Source of the DNA: an uncultured Haliea sp.
Lineage (GTDB): Bacteria; Pseudomonadota; Gammaproteobacteria; Pseudomonadales; Halieaceae
Assembly: GCA_913061145.1 (NCBI GenBank)
Contig: CAJXUQ010000012.1
Location: forward strand, 47,532 to 111,531
Length of the DNA: 64,000 nt
Reading direction: 5' to 3'
Positions 39,611 through 48,282 of this stretch are shown here, in pieces. The notes beneath the pieces were generated by a model that saw only the letters and a program-made list of their open reading frames with translations, was not told the origin of the DNA and did not search any database. Both the position numbers and the translations under genes were made by a program. Within the stretch, counting starts at the first letter, position 1; each line of letters begins with the position of its first letter.

Positions 39611-41140
39611 ATGACCAGACCCAGCGATCCCGTCAAACCGATACCCTTCAGCGTCGCCGAGCCCACGCCCGGTATGGCTGCTGCCCCTGCGAGTACCAGC
39701 GGCCAGTCACGCTGGCTGGTCCCCGCGCTGCTGTTGCTGGTGATACTGGCGCTGGCCGTGGTGTTCTGGCTGCCGGGCCAGCTGGGCGATGACAAGTCAG
39801 CGGCCCGGCTGGCTGTCGATGGCAAGCCGCCAGCTGCCTCCGGCGCACCGCCCGCGGCAGCCGCGCCGCCCGCGCCGGAGCCGGCGGCCAGCCCCTGGTC
39901 TGATGCCCGGCAGGCCCGCCTGAGGCAGGAAGCGCAGGAAGTACTGGCACAGCTGGTGGAACTGCAGTTCACACTGGAGGAGCGGGGAGCGGCGTCCTGG
40001 GCGGGCCCCGCGCTGGACAACGCCAAAGCGGCCGCCACACGCGGCGATACGCACTATCAGGCCCGCGAGTTTTCAGACGCGACCGAGCAGTACCGGGACA
40101 GTCTGGCACAGCTTCAGGCGCTGGAAACACGTATTCCGGATATTCTGCAAGGCGCACTGACGGCGGCGGAGGATGCGCTGGAGCGGGGCGATGCAGATGC
40201 GCTGCAACCCGCACTGGAGACGGCGGAGCTGCTTGCACCGGCCGATTCTGCGCTGGAGGCGCTGCGCCAGAGGGCTGCCGTGATGACCGCACTGCAGGAC
40301 AAGCTCGACACAGCGCTGGCGCTGGAGCGCGACGGCGACCTGGCGGGCGCGGAGGCCACACTGCGCGCTGCCACACAACTCGATCCGGCAAGCCGCCGCG
40401 CGGCGAACGCACTCGAGCGCGTGCAGGCCGCGCACGCGGAGCAGCGCTACCAGAGCGCGATGAGTGAGGGCTATGCTGCGCTTGATGACGGTCGTTTTGA
40501 CGCCGCGGCGAGCGCCTTCGCCAAGGCCCGTTCGCTGCAACCTGACAGCCCGGAAACCGAAGCCGCATTGACGGAGCTGCGCGCCACACAGACTGCCGAC
40601 CGTCTCGGCAAGCTGCAACGCAAGGCGCAGGACCTCGAAGCCCAAGAGGCCTGGGGCGACGCCGTCGCCGGTTATGAGGAAGCCCTCGCGGTGGATCCGA
40701 CACTGGTCTTCGCCCAGGAGGGCCTGGCACGTGCGCAACCCCGGGCGCGGCTGGACAGCCAGCTGCGTGAGGCATTGGACGCACCGGAGCGACTGTCCGA
40801 TCCGGCGGTTGCCAGAAGCCTGGAACAGGTGCTGGCACAGGCCCGTACGGTGACACCTCAAGGGACGCTGCTCGGCACCCAGATTGAACAACTGACGCAG
40901 CTTTTGGAGCGGGCCAACACCCCGGTTACCGTCACATTGCGCTCGGATCAGCTCACCGCGGTGCTGGTACAGCGGGTGGCGCGGCTGGGGCAGTTCGAGG
41001 AACACAGCCTGGCGCTGCGCCCGGGCACCTACACGGCGGTCGGCACGCGCGATGGCTACCGTGATGTCCGCAAGACGTTCACGGTGTCTCCCGACAGTCC
41101 ACCGGAACCCATTGTTATCGCCTGCACGGACCCTGTTTGA
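39611..41140 (+). CDS. inner-membrane TPR protein with PEGA-like tail
   Basis: This 509-residue protein has a proline-rich cytoplasmic start, one transmembrane helix (WLVPALLLLVILALAVVFWL, about 35-54) and a long periplasmic helical region with TPR-like repeats (about 95-400). A beta-rich tail of about 70 residues (HSLALRPGTYTAVGTRDGYRDV) resembles a PEGA domain. It ends directly before the next start (TGA-ATG), so it is coupled to the PEGA-SUMF1 gene. It probably scaffolds other operon products in the periplasm. Function unknown. Confidence 0.72.
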   Translation: MTRPSDPVKPIPFSVAEPTPGMAAAPASTSGQSRWLVPALLLLVILALAVVFWLPGQLGDDKSAARLAVDGKPPAASGAPPAAAAPPAPEPAASPWSDARQARLRQEAQEVLAQLVELQFTLEERGAASWAGPALDNAKAAATRGDTHYQAREFSDATEQYRDSLAQLQALETRIPDILQGALTAAEDALERGDADALQPALETAELLAPADSALEALRQRAAVMTALQDKLDTALALERDGDLAGAEATLRAATQLDPASRRAANALERVQAAHAEQRYQSAMSEGYAALDDGRFDAAASAFAKARSLQPDSPETEAALTELRATQTADRLGKLQRKAQDLEAQEAWGDAVAGYEEALAVDPTLVFAQEGLARAQPRARLDSQLREALDAPERLSDPAVARSLEQVLAQARTVTPQGTLLGTQIEQLTQLLERANTPVTVTLRSDQLTAVLVQRVARLGQFEEHSLALRPGTYTAVGTRDGYRDVRKTFTVSPDSPPEPIVIACTDPV

Positions 41141-43210
41141 ATGAGCACTGACCGCGACACGACGCAGGCCATCACACCGAGCAGCTTCGAGCCTCTGAAT
41201 CAGGCGCAGCAGCCCGAAACGAAGGGTGGATGGGGCTGGCGGCGCTGGCTGCTACCGGCAGTCATCCTGCTGTTCGCGCTGGTCATGGCGTTCCTGTTTA
41301 CCGCACGTTCAGTGGAAATCAGCGTAGAGTCCAGCGCCCCCGCCGACATCGACCTGGGCGGCTTCCACCTGCCGCTGGGGGGCCGCTACCTGATGCTGCC
41401 CGGTGTCTATGCACTGCAAGTCAGCGCACCCGGTTACGTTCCGCTCGAGACCCGTATCACCGTCGGCGATGCCGCCAGCCAACGCTGGCCCTTTTCCCTG
41501 CAGCCGCGCCCGGGGCGGGTCACTCTGCTGGCAGAGCCGGAGGGGGCAACCGTAACCATTGACGGCGAACAGGCCGGCAGTACACCCCTGGCTGCACTGG
41601 AGCTGGCTGCCGGCACACACACGCTGCAACTGCGCCACCCACGCTACCTGCCACTGGACGAGACGCTGCAGGTCGCCGGCCGCGACCGCGAGGAGACCTT
41701 CGAGTACCGCCTGTCACCGGCCTGGGCAGTGGCGTCGATCAACAGCGAGCCGGCCGGCGCCGACGTGCTCCTCGACGGCGAGCCGGTGGCGACGACCCCC
41801 GCCTCGGTCGAAGTCATGCAGGGCGAGCGGCAACTGCAGCTGCGGCTGCCCGGCTATGCCCCCTGGGAACAAACGCTGGTGGCAAAGGCGGGCGCCGACC
41901 TCGAGCTGGGCACCGTCACCCTGCAACCCGCTGCCGGACTGCTGGAACTTACCAGCACGCCCAGCGGTGCCAATGTCACCCTGGATGGCGATTTCCAGGG
42001 CCAGACGCCGCTCACCTTGAACCTTGTTCCGGACAAACCGCAACGGCTGATGCTGACCCGGCCGGGATACCGACGCCACAGTGAAACCGTCCAGCTGGCC
42101 GCCGGCGCCACGGGGCGCAAGGCCATCACGCTGGCCGCCCAGCTGGGCGAAATCGATCTGCGGGTGCGTCCGCCCGAGGCGGAAGTACGCGTCAACGGTC
42201 GCCTGGTCGGGCGTGGCAACCAGTCCCTGTCACTGCCCACTGTTGAACACCGCGTGGAAATCAGTCTGCCGGGGCATCGCAGCGAGTCCCGGCGTATTAC
42301 CCCGCGGCAGGGGCTGGAGCAGCGCTTTGAAGTTGCCCTGCAGACCGAGCAGGAAGCCCGGGTAGCACAGCTGCAGCCAGAGGTCACTTCAGCGCTGGGG
42401 CAAACGCTGCGCCTGTTTATCCCCGGCGAACATGGCCCGGACAGCTTTACCCTGGGTGCCTCGCGCCGCGAGCCCGGGCGCCGCGCCAACGAGGTTCTGC
42501 GCCCGGTCACGCTGCGCCGTATGTTCTACCTGCAGACCACAGAGGTGACCAACGCCCAGTTCAGGCAGTTCCTGGCGAGCCACAACTCGGGCCAGGTCGA
42601 AGGCAACAGCCTGAACCGCGAACACCAGCCCGTCGCTCAGGTGAGCTGGCAGCAGGCCGCTCAGTTCTGCAACTGGCTGAGCCAACGCGAAGGCCTGCCG
42701 CCGTTCTACACGCAGAACCAGGGCATTGTCACCGGCTTCAATCCAGCGGCAACGGGTTACCGCCTGCCCACGGAGGCCGAGTGGGCCTGGGTCGCGCGCG
42801 TCAAAGGGGAAACACGGCTCACCTTCCCCTGGGGCGACACGTTCCCACCCACTGCAGTCCTCGAAAACTATGCCGACAGCAGCTCGGCCTATGTGACCGG
42901 CAGGACCGTGAACGGGTACAACGACGGTCAGGTGGTGAGCGCCACTGTTGCCAGCTTTCCCGCGAATCACCACGGCCTGCACGACCTGGGCGGCAACGTC
43001 GCCGAGTGGGTGCACGATGTCTACCAGATTCCCGCCGCAAACGCGCCGGCGGAAACGGATCCTCTGGGCCCGCAGAGTGGTGACAACTACGTCATACGCG
43101 GCGCCAGCTGGGCCATGAGCAGGATGTCGGAACTGCGGCTCCCGTTTCGCGATTATGGGCAAGCGGGGCGCGATGACGTAGGATTCCGGATCGCGCGCTA
43201 TGCGGAGTAG
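41141..43210 (+). CDS. PEGA-repeat and SUMF1/FGE-fold membrane protein
   Basis: The 689-residue protein has one transmembrane helix (about 35-54), then about five PEGA-like repeats between residues 65 and 390 (for example LTSTPSGANVTLDGDFQGQ and LAEPEGATVTIDGEQAGST). A C-terminal formylglycine-generating-enzyme-like domain follows (TTEVTNAQFRQFL, YRLPTEAEWAWVAR, LGGNVAEWVHD, YVIRGASWAMS). The catalytic cysteines of true FGE are absent; the equivalent region reads MSELRLPFRDYGQ. It is therefore probably a binding fold, for peptidoglycan or protein, not an enzyme. Confidence 0.82.
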   Translation: MSTDRDTTQAITPSSFEPLNQAQQPETKGGWGWRRWLLPAVILLFALVMAFLFTARSVEISVESSAPADIDLGGFHLPLGGRYLMLPGVYALQVSAPGYVPLETRITVGDAASQRWPFSLQPRPGRVTLLAEPEGATVTIDGEQAGSTPLAALELAAGTHTLQLRHPRYLPLDETLQVAGRDREETFEYRLSPAWAVASINSEPAGADVLLDGEPVATTPASVEVMQGERQLQLRLPGYAPWEQTLVAKAGADLELGTVTLQPAAGLLELTSTPSGANVTLDGDFQGQTPLTLNLVPDKPQRLMLTRPGYRRHSETVQLAAGATGRKAITLAAQLGEIDLRVRPPEAEVRVNGRLVGRGNQSLSLPTVEHRVEISLPGHRSESRRITPRQGLEQRFEVALQTEQEARVAQLQPEVTSALGQTLRLFIPGEHGPDSFTLGASRREPGRRANEVLRPVTLRRMFYLQTTEVTNAQFRQFLASHNSGQVEGNSLNREHQPVAQVSWQQAAQFCNWLSQREGLPPFYTQNQGIVTGFNPAATGYRLPTEAEWAWVARVKGETRLTFPWGDTFPPTAVLENYADSSSAYVTGRTVNGYNDGQVVSATVASFPANHHGLHDLGGNVAEWVHDVYQIPAANAPAETDPLGPQSGDNYVIRGASWAMSRMSELRLPFRDYGQAGRDDVGFRIARYAE

Positions 43211-43217
43211 GCCGACC

Positions 43218-43472
43218 ATGCTGAGCGGAACACGCACTACACTGCTGACCTGTCTGCTGCTGGTTGGCTGGGCCACCGCGCACCCGGCCGCGGGCCAGGA
43301 CACAGCGGACGACGCCGGTGCGCAAGCCAGCGAAGCGACGACACCGCAGCCCCCTGAACCCGCAGCGACAGGCAGCGCAGGCACAACACCCCCCCCGGGA
43401 TCGCCGCTGGAGTACGAAGCCTCCGAGCAGATCTCGGAAGACCTTTCCGTCTCATTCCCCGTGGATATCTAG
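43218..43472 (+). CDS. small exported proline/alanine-rich protein
   Basis: The 84-residue product starts at 43218 with GGAG ten bases upstream. The track's earlier start at 43200 overlaps the previous gene and has no clear ribosome-binding site. A signal peptide (TTLLTCLLLVGWATAHPAAG) precedes a disordered stretch and a distinct end (LEYEASEQISEDLSVSFPV). It lies nine bases before the channel gene. No family is recognised; it may be a small accessory subunit. Confidence 0.6.
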   Translation: MLSGTRTTLLTCLLLVGWATAHPAAGQDTADDAGAQASEATTPQPPEPAATGSAGTTPPPGSPLEYEASEQISEDLSVSFPVDI

Positions 43473-43481
43473 GACACCACC

Positions 43482-44279
43482 ATGAAAATCAAGTTATCCC
43501 CGGAATTCACCTTCCAGCTCTTCGCACTGCTGATTGCCATCATCGTTGTGCACGGCCTGTATGTCGGCGTGATCCGACCCAGCGCGGACGCACAGCTGCA
43601 GGAGCAGATGGCGCTGCAGGCCGCCGGTGAGGACATCGTGCCAGAGCGCAGCCTGGCGGTTGTCATACGGGACTTCGAGCAGGAAGCCTGCTTCATTCTG
43701 CTGTTGTGGGCCCTGGCCATCATGGCCTACAAGGGCCGCAGTACCCTGCGCGAACAGGCGCTGCTGGAACGTGCACTGCTCGATATCCCCGATGGCACCA
43801 CCCTGCTGCCGGAGGATGCGCGCGAGTACAGCCGTTCACTGGAGGCGCTTCCCGCCGCGGAGCAGGACTATCTGCTGCCGCGCACGCTGTTAAGCGCACT
43901 GCAGCGTTTCGCCACCACGGGCAGCATCCAGGCGGTGTCCAACACCATCAAGGAGGAGTGCGAAGTGGAGTCCGATCGGCTCGACTCGGAACTGTCGATG
44001 GTGCGCTACATTGCCTGGGCAATTCCCTCCATCGGCTTCATCGGGACGGTGCGCGGCATCGGCGATGCACTCGCGCAGGCCTACAAGGCCGTCGAGGGCG
44101 ATATTTCCGGTGTCACGGTGAGCCTCGGCGTCGCCTTCAACAGCACGTTCGTCGCGCTGGTGCTGAGCATCATCATCATGTTCTGCCTGCACCAGCTGCA
44201 ACAGTCGCAGGAGAAACTGGTGCTGGACTGCCAGCGCTACGCCGACAAGCGACTGCTGCGCCATCTGGTGGCTCACTGA
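43482..44279 (+). CDS. MotA/TolQ/ExbB-family proton channel subunit
   Basis: The 265-residue membrane protein has four likely transmembrane helices (about 11-31, 69-83, 175-197 and 211-239). The last two carry the family core: AIPSIGFIGTVRGIGDALAQA and VTVSLGVAFNSTFVALVLSI. These match the TolQ/ExbB/MotA helices that line the ion path. A cytoplasmic helical region lies between helices 2 and 3. No ExbD, TolR or MotB gene is beside it. The likely partners are the two VWA proteins downstream. Confidence 0.88.
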   Translation: MKIKLSPEFTFQLFALLIAIIVVHGLYVGVIRPSADAQLQEQMALQAAGEDIVPERSLAVVIRDFEQEACFILLLWALAIMAYKGRSTLREQALLERALLDIPDGTTLLPEDAREYSRSLEALPAAEQDYLLPRTLLSALQRFATTGSIQAVSNTIKEECEVESDRLDSELSMVRYIAWAIPSIGFIGTVRGIGDALAQAYKAVEGDISGVTVSLGVAFNSTFVALVLSIIIMFCLHQLQQSQEKLVLDCQRYADKRLLRHLVAH

Positions 44280-44280
44280 T

Positions 44281-45537
44281 ATGCCGGTCGCCTGGCTCGA
44301 CATTCACGACAGTAACCTGCAGATCTGGCACGGTGACCTGCACCTGAGCAGCCCCGGCTATGCCCTGCTGGACGCCGGGCAGTACCGGTTCGGGCAGGAT
44401 GCGCGCGCGGCAGCACGGCTGCGGCCGCGTGACATTTCCACGCGCTACTGGTGGCAACTCAATACCGACGCACTGCAGCCCGCGCTGGGACCGGCCAGAC
44501 ACACCGCCGACCTGGTCCACGCCCATCTGCAGGCGCTGCACCGGGAGGCCGGTGCACCGGATGAGCTGTTGCTGGCCGCGCCAGGCAGCATGCGCAAGGA
44601 ACAGGTCGCGCTGCTTTTGGGGATTATCCAGCAGTGCCCGTTTGCGGCGGTGGGCCTGGTCAACCGCAGTGTCGCCCTGGCCAGTCTTCACCCTCCGGAG
44701 ACCACCCTATTCCACCTGGAGATCCAGCTGCATCAGGCGCTGCTCAGCGAAGTACGTCGCGACGGGACGGAGGTCCTCCTGCACAAGGTAACGCCACTGC
44801 CCGGCTGCGGGCTGCTGGCGCTGCAGGAGCGGGTGGTCGAGGCAGCGGCCAGCGCGTTCATTCGCCAGACCCGATTCGATCCCCGCCGCCGTGCGGAAAC
44901 CGAGCAGCAGCTTTACAATGCCCTGCCCGGCACCCTGCGCACCCTGCGCGACGCCGCCGAGACCAGCCTGAGCGTGAACGGCTACCACGCGCGACTGACG
45001 CGCCATGACCTGCAGGCCGCCAGCCGCACCCTGCTCGACGCGGTCACCGGCAACCTGCCCCGCGAACACCCACCGACACTGATGCTGGATCCTGTGGCTG
45101 CCCTCCTGCCAGAGCTGCGGTCACGCCTGGCGGCGATCGTGTTGCAGGACGGCGATATGCAGCGTGCACTGGCCCTGCACGAGCCGCGCCTGCTGCAGCG
45201 CGCCGAAGCCCTGGTCTTTGTCGAGCGCCTGCCCGCCGCGGCAGGCGCAGCGGCCAACACTGCGCCAGAGCCGGCGGCGCCGAAGCCGCTGCCCCGCGCA
45301 ACGCACCTGCTGCGTCATGCCGAGGCCCGCGCACTGCGGGTTGATGGCACCTCACTGGGCGCAGGCTGGTCCCTGGTGGCGGATGCCGCTGGTGGCTGGC
45401 GGCTGCATGCAGGGCCGGATGCGGGGGAATTGACGGTCAACAACGGGCCGTGTCACGACGGGGACTGCGTTGCGAGCGGGGATCGCCTACAACTGGCGGA
45501 CGGCACCGAGGCCCTGCTGATCCGGGTCAGCGAGTAG
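44281..45537 (+). CDS. actin/Hsp70-like protein with FHA-like C-terminal domain
   Basis: The 418-residue protein has no signal peptide or membrane helix, so it is probably cytoplasmic. Its first half resembles a degenerate actin/Hsp70 ATPase fold: AWLDIHDSNLQIWHGD at the N-terminus and LLLAAPGSMRKEQVALLLGI with GLVNRSVALAS, as in the second phosphate region of such folds. A proline- and alanine-rich linker (PEPAAPKPLPR) leads to a beta-rich tail (LTVNNGPCHDGDCVASGDRL) that looks like an FHA domain. It may be a cytoplasmic regulator of the channel. The fold call is my inference. Confidence 0.6.
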   Translation: MPVAWLDIHDSNLQIWHGDLHLSSPGYALLDAGQYRFGQDARAAARLRPRDISTRYWWQLNTDALQPALGPARHTADLVHAHLQALHREAGAPDELLLAAPGSMRKEQVALLLGIIQQCPFAAVGLVNRSVALASLHPPETTLFHLEIQLHQALLSEVRRDGTEVLLHKVTPLPGCGLLALQERVVEAAASAFIRQTRFDPRRRAETEQQLYNALPGTLRTLRDAAETSLSVNGYHARLTRHDLQAASRTLLDAVTGNLPREHPPTLMLDPVAALLPELRSRLAAIVLQDGDMQRALALHEPRLLQRAEALVFVERLPAAAGAAANTAPEPAAPKPLPRATHLLRHAEARALRVDGTSLGAGWSLVADAAGGWRLHAGPDAGELTVNNGPCHDGDCVASGDRLQLADGTEALLIRVSE

Positions 45538-45549
45538 GCGAGGCTCAGC

Positions 45550-46638
45550 ATGGCAAGGCGCAAGCGCGGCTTTACCACCTTCAACCTGAGCTTTCTGGAC
45601 ATCATGTCCTGCGGCTTCGGCGCAGTCGTGCTGGTTTTTCTGATCATTGACCACTCCATAGAAGTGCAATCGCGCGAGCTGAACCGCGACCTGCTCTCGG
45701 AAGTCAACCTGCTGGAGGAGGATATCGCCGACGGCGAAGCCGGGCTGGTGAAACTGCGCAACGCCCTGAGTGACATCGACCAGCAGATGGTGGAGGCCCA
45801 GGGCAGGGCCACACGGGTGACAGAGGAGATCGACGAGTATGAAGCGCTGATCGCGGGCCTGCGCGATGCCACCAGCAGCAGCCCCGACCTGGAGCGGCTC
45901 AAATCCCAGATTCAGGCACTGGAGGCCGAAGTGCAGCGCCTGCGGGAATCCACCGAGGACACCAGCGGCAACAGCGCCCGCACGTTCACCGGCGACGGCA
46001 ACCGCCAGTACCTGACCGGGCTCAATCTGGGCGGGCGGCATATCGTGATCCTGCTGGATGTTTCATCCAGCATGCTGGCTGATCGCCTGGTCAATATTAT
46101 CCGCCTGCGCAATATGGGTGCCGAAATACAACGTGGAGCGGAGAAGTGGAGCCGCGCACTGAGCACCGTTGACTGGCTGACGGCCCAGCTGCCGGTCGGC
46201 AGCAGCTACCAGATCATTACCTTCAATACGGAGGCCGGCTTTGCGCTGCCGGAAACCGCCGGCAAGTGGCTGGAGGTTGCCAATCAGCCGCAGCTGGAAT
46301 CCGCCACACGCGCCCTGCGCAGCATCCTGCCCAGCGGCGGCACCAGCCTGGAAAATGCCTTCATCGCCCTGGGGCGGTTGAGCCCGGCAGCCGATAACAT
46401 ATTCCTGATTACGGACGGCCTGCCGACTCAGGGCACCACGGCGCCGCGTGGCAGCACCGTCAGCGGCAAACAGCGCCTGGACCTCTATCAGCAGGCGCTG
46501 CGGCGGCTGCCACGAAACGTGCCCGTGAATATCATTCTTGCGCCGATGGAGGGGGACCCGATGGCGGCTTCGGCGTTCTGGCAACTCGCCCAGGCGACCC
46601 GTGGCAGCTTCATGACGCCCTCGCGGGACTGGCCCTAG
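45550..46638 (+). CDS. VWA protein with ExbD/TolR-like N-terminal membrane segment (first of pair)
   Basis: The 362-residue protein begins with a short basic tail (ARRKRG) and one membrane helix, FNLSFLDIMSCGFGAVVLVF, with an aspartate at residue 17. That is the position and setting of the proton-carrying aspartate in ExbD/TolR (NVTPFIDVM). A coiled coil follows (about 55-140), then a VWA domain with a full metal site: DVSSS, SGGTS and ITDG. This is the layout of MotB/ExbD with VWA in place of the peptidoglycan-binding part. It follows the FHA-like gene by 12 bases. Confidence 0.82.
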   Translation: MARRKRGFTTFNLSFLDIMSCGFGAVVLVFLIIDHSIEVQSRELNRDLLSEVNLLEEDIADGEAGLVKLRNALSDIDQQMVEAQGRATRVTEEIDEYEALIAGLRDATSSSPDLERLKSQIQALEAEVQRLRESTEDTSGNSARTFTGDGNRQYLTGLNLGGRHIVILLDVSSSMLADRLVNIIRLRNMGAEIQRGAEKWSRALSTVDWLTAQLPVGSSYQIITFNTEAGFALPETAGKWLEVANQPQLESATRALRSILPSGGTSLENAFIALGRLSPAADNIFLITDGLPTQGTTAPRGSTVSGKQRLDLYQQALRRLPRNVPVNIILAPMEGDPMAASAFWQLAQATRGSFMTPSRDWP

Positions 46639-46646
46639 GAGTCGAC

Positions 46647-47642
46647 ATGCGCAAGCGACGCACCACCGAAGAATTCTCGCTGTCGTTTCTCGACGTCATC
46701 TGCTGTGGCTTTGGCGCCGTGATCCTGCTGTTGATGATTACCAAAACGGTGCAGCCGCAAATCATCGAGGCGTCCACCGTCAACCTGCAGGGCAAGGTTG
46801 CCGAGCTGCAGGAGCAAGTGTTCGAGATACGGGGCGAAACGCGCATCCTCAACCGCGACCTGAACGCGCGCCAGGAACAGCTGTCGGCCTACCGCGAGCG
46901 CATCGCCATTCTCCAGGCACAACTGGCCAGCACGCGCTCCCGCCACGACAGCCTGCAGGTCAACGCCAGCGCCAGTGATGTGATCGCCGAGCAGCTGGCC
47001 ATTGCACGCCAGTCGCTCACCGAGGAACAGAAGCGCCTGCAGGCCCAGCAGTCGCAGGCAAAAAACAATTATATTGGCGGCATACCGGTCGACAGCGAGT
47101 ACATCATCTTTGTTATCGACACGTCCGGCTCCATGTTCTATTACGCCTGGGAGCGAGTGCTGAGAGAGGTCGAGTCCGTGCTGAGTATCTACCCGGAGGT
47201 GAAGGGTATCCAGGTGATGAACGATATGGGTGACTACATGTTCAGCCGCTATCGCGGCCAGTGGATACCGGATACCGCCGCGCGGCGCACGGCGATCATC
47301 CAGAATCTGCGCAACTGGAACGTGTTCAGCAACTCGAGCCCGGTGGAGGGCATCACCCAGGCCATTCGCAGCTTTTACGATGGGAAGAAACGCATTAGCA
47401 TCTACGTGTTCGGCGACGACTTTACCGGCAACTCGATCAGCCAGGTGCTTACCACCGTTGACCGGCTCAACCGCGACAGCGGTGACCAGCGCCTGATACG
47501 CATCCATGCCGTGGGTTTTCCCGTACTCTATTCACAGGCGCCCGCCCAGCAGAACACCGCACACCGCTTCGCGGCGCTGATGAGAGAGATGACGTATCGC
47601 AATGGAGGCACCTTTGTCGGGCTCAATGACTACCGCCCCTGA
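46647..47642 (+). CDS. VWA protein with ExbD/TolR-like N-terminal membrane segment (second of pair)
   Basis: The 331-residue protein mirrors its neighbour: basic tail (RKRRTTEEF), helix FSLSFLDVICCGFGAVILLL with aspartate 16, coiled coil (about 45-140) and a VWA domain. The metal motif begins DTSGS; the usual threonine site reads NSSPVEG and the later acidic site FGDDF, so metal binding may differ from the first protein. The two share the SFLD-x-x-CGFGAV signature but are otherwise diverged, suggesting a heterodimer after an old duplication. It overlaps the next lipoprotein gene by 17 bases. Confidence 0.82.
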   Translation: MRKRRTTEEFSLSFLDVICCGFGAVILLLMITKTVQPQIIEASTVNLQGKVAELQEQVFEIRGETRILNRDLNARQEQLSAYRERIAILQAQLASTRSRHDSLQVNASASDVIAEQLAIARQSLTEEQKRLQAQQSQAKNNYIGGIPVDSEYIIFVIDTSGSMFYYAWERVLREVESVLSIYPEVKGIQVMNDMGDYMFSRYRGQWIPDTAARRTAIIQNLRNWNVFSNSSPVEGITQAIRSFYDGKKRISIYVFGDDFTGNSISQVLTTVDRLNRDSGDQRLIRIHAVGFPVLYSQAPAQQNTAHRFAALMREMTYRNGGTFVGLNDYRP

Positions 47643-48282
47643 GCGCGGCCTCTGGCTCGCGGCGCTGGTGCTCGCCTGCCTGCTCGCGGGCTGCGGCACC
47701 AAACAGGTGGTTGTCGAGAGCGAGTTCCCCGACCCGGTGATGAACCCGCTGCCGTTGACGCTGGGCATCTGGTACGACGACGACTTCGCCAATCACGAGT
47801 TCTTCGACGAGGCCAGCGGACGGGCAGAATCCAGCTGGCTGGTGAATACCGGCCAGGCACAGGTGGAACTGTGGCACACCCTGCTCAGGGGCATGTTCCG
47901 CCAGGTGGTGTTCATGAACGGCAAACCGGGGCCGGGGCAGATGAATCCGCTGGTGGATGCCGTCCTGCTGCCCTCGGTCGATGAATTACAGTACGCCATC
48001 CCGGCGCACACCAACGTCAAGGTCTACGAGATCTGGATGCGCTACCGTTTCCAACTGGTCACTATGGGCGGAGACCCCATTGCGGAATGGACCATGCCGG
48101 CGTATGGCAAAACCCCCACAGCGTTCATGCAGAGCGATGAAGGTGCCGTGCGGCTGGCCGCCATCGTCGCCCTGCGCGATGCAGGTGCGCATTTCGCCAC
48201 CACCTTTACCCGTGTGCCGCAGGTTGAGGCCTGGCTCAACAGCCTGCCCCGTGCTGGCGGCCAGGCCCAGGTGCTACCGTGA
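47626..48282 (+). CDS. lipoprotein of unknown family, envelope operon
   Basis: I start at 47626, giving 218 residues, so that the lipoprotein signal (AALVLACLLAGC) has normal length; the track start adds eight residues. The mature protein is mixed alpha/beta (LTLGIWYDDDFANHEFFDEA, MRYRFQLVTMGGDPIAEWTM), similar in tone to lipoproteins of secretion or motility rings. No family is named with confidence. It overlaps the VWA gene before it and the next lipoprotein gene. Confidence 0.68.
   Translation: MTTAPERGLWLAALVLACLLAGCGTKQVVVESEFPDPVMNPLPLTLGIWYDDDFANHEFFDEASGRAESSWLVNTGQAQVELWHTLLRGMFRQVVFMNGKPGPGQMNPLVDAVLLPSVDELQYAIPAHTNVKVYEIWMRYRFQLVTMGGDPIAEWTMPAYGKTPTAFMQSDEGAVRLAAIVALRDAGAHFATTFTRVPQVEAWLNSLPRAGGQAQVLP

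Noticed and set aside
42420-43210. Active formylglycine-generating enzyme
   Set aside because: The catalytic cysteines are not present and no sulfatase gene is nearby.
43482-47642. Zorya-type phage defence (ZorA-like channel plus partners)
   Set aside because: No OmpA-domain ZorB, no helicase or nuclease subunits, and the partners are VWA and PEGA envelope proteins.
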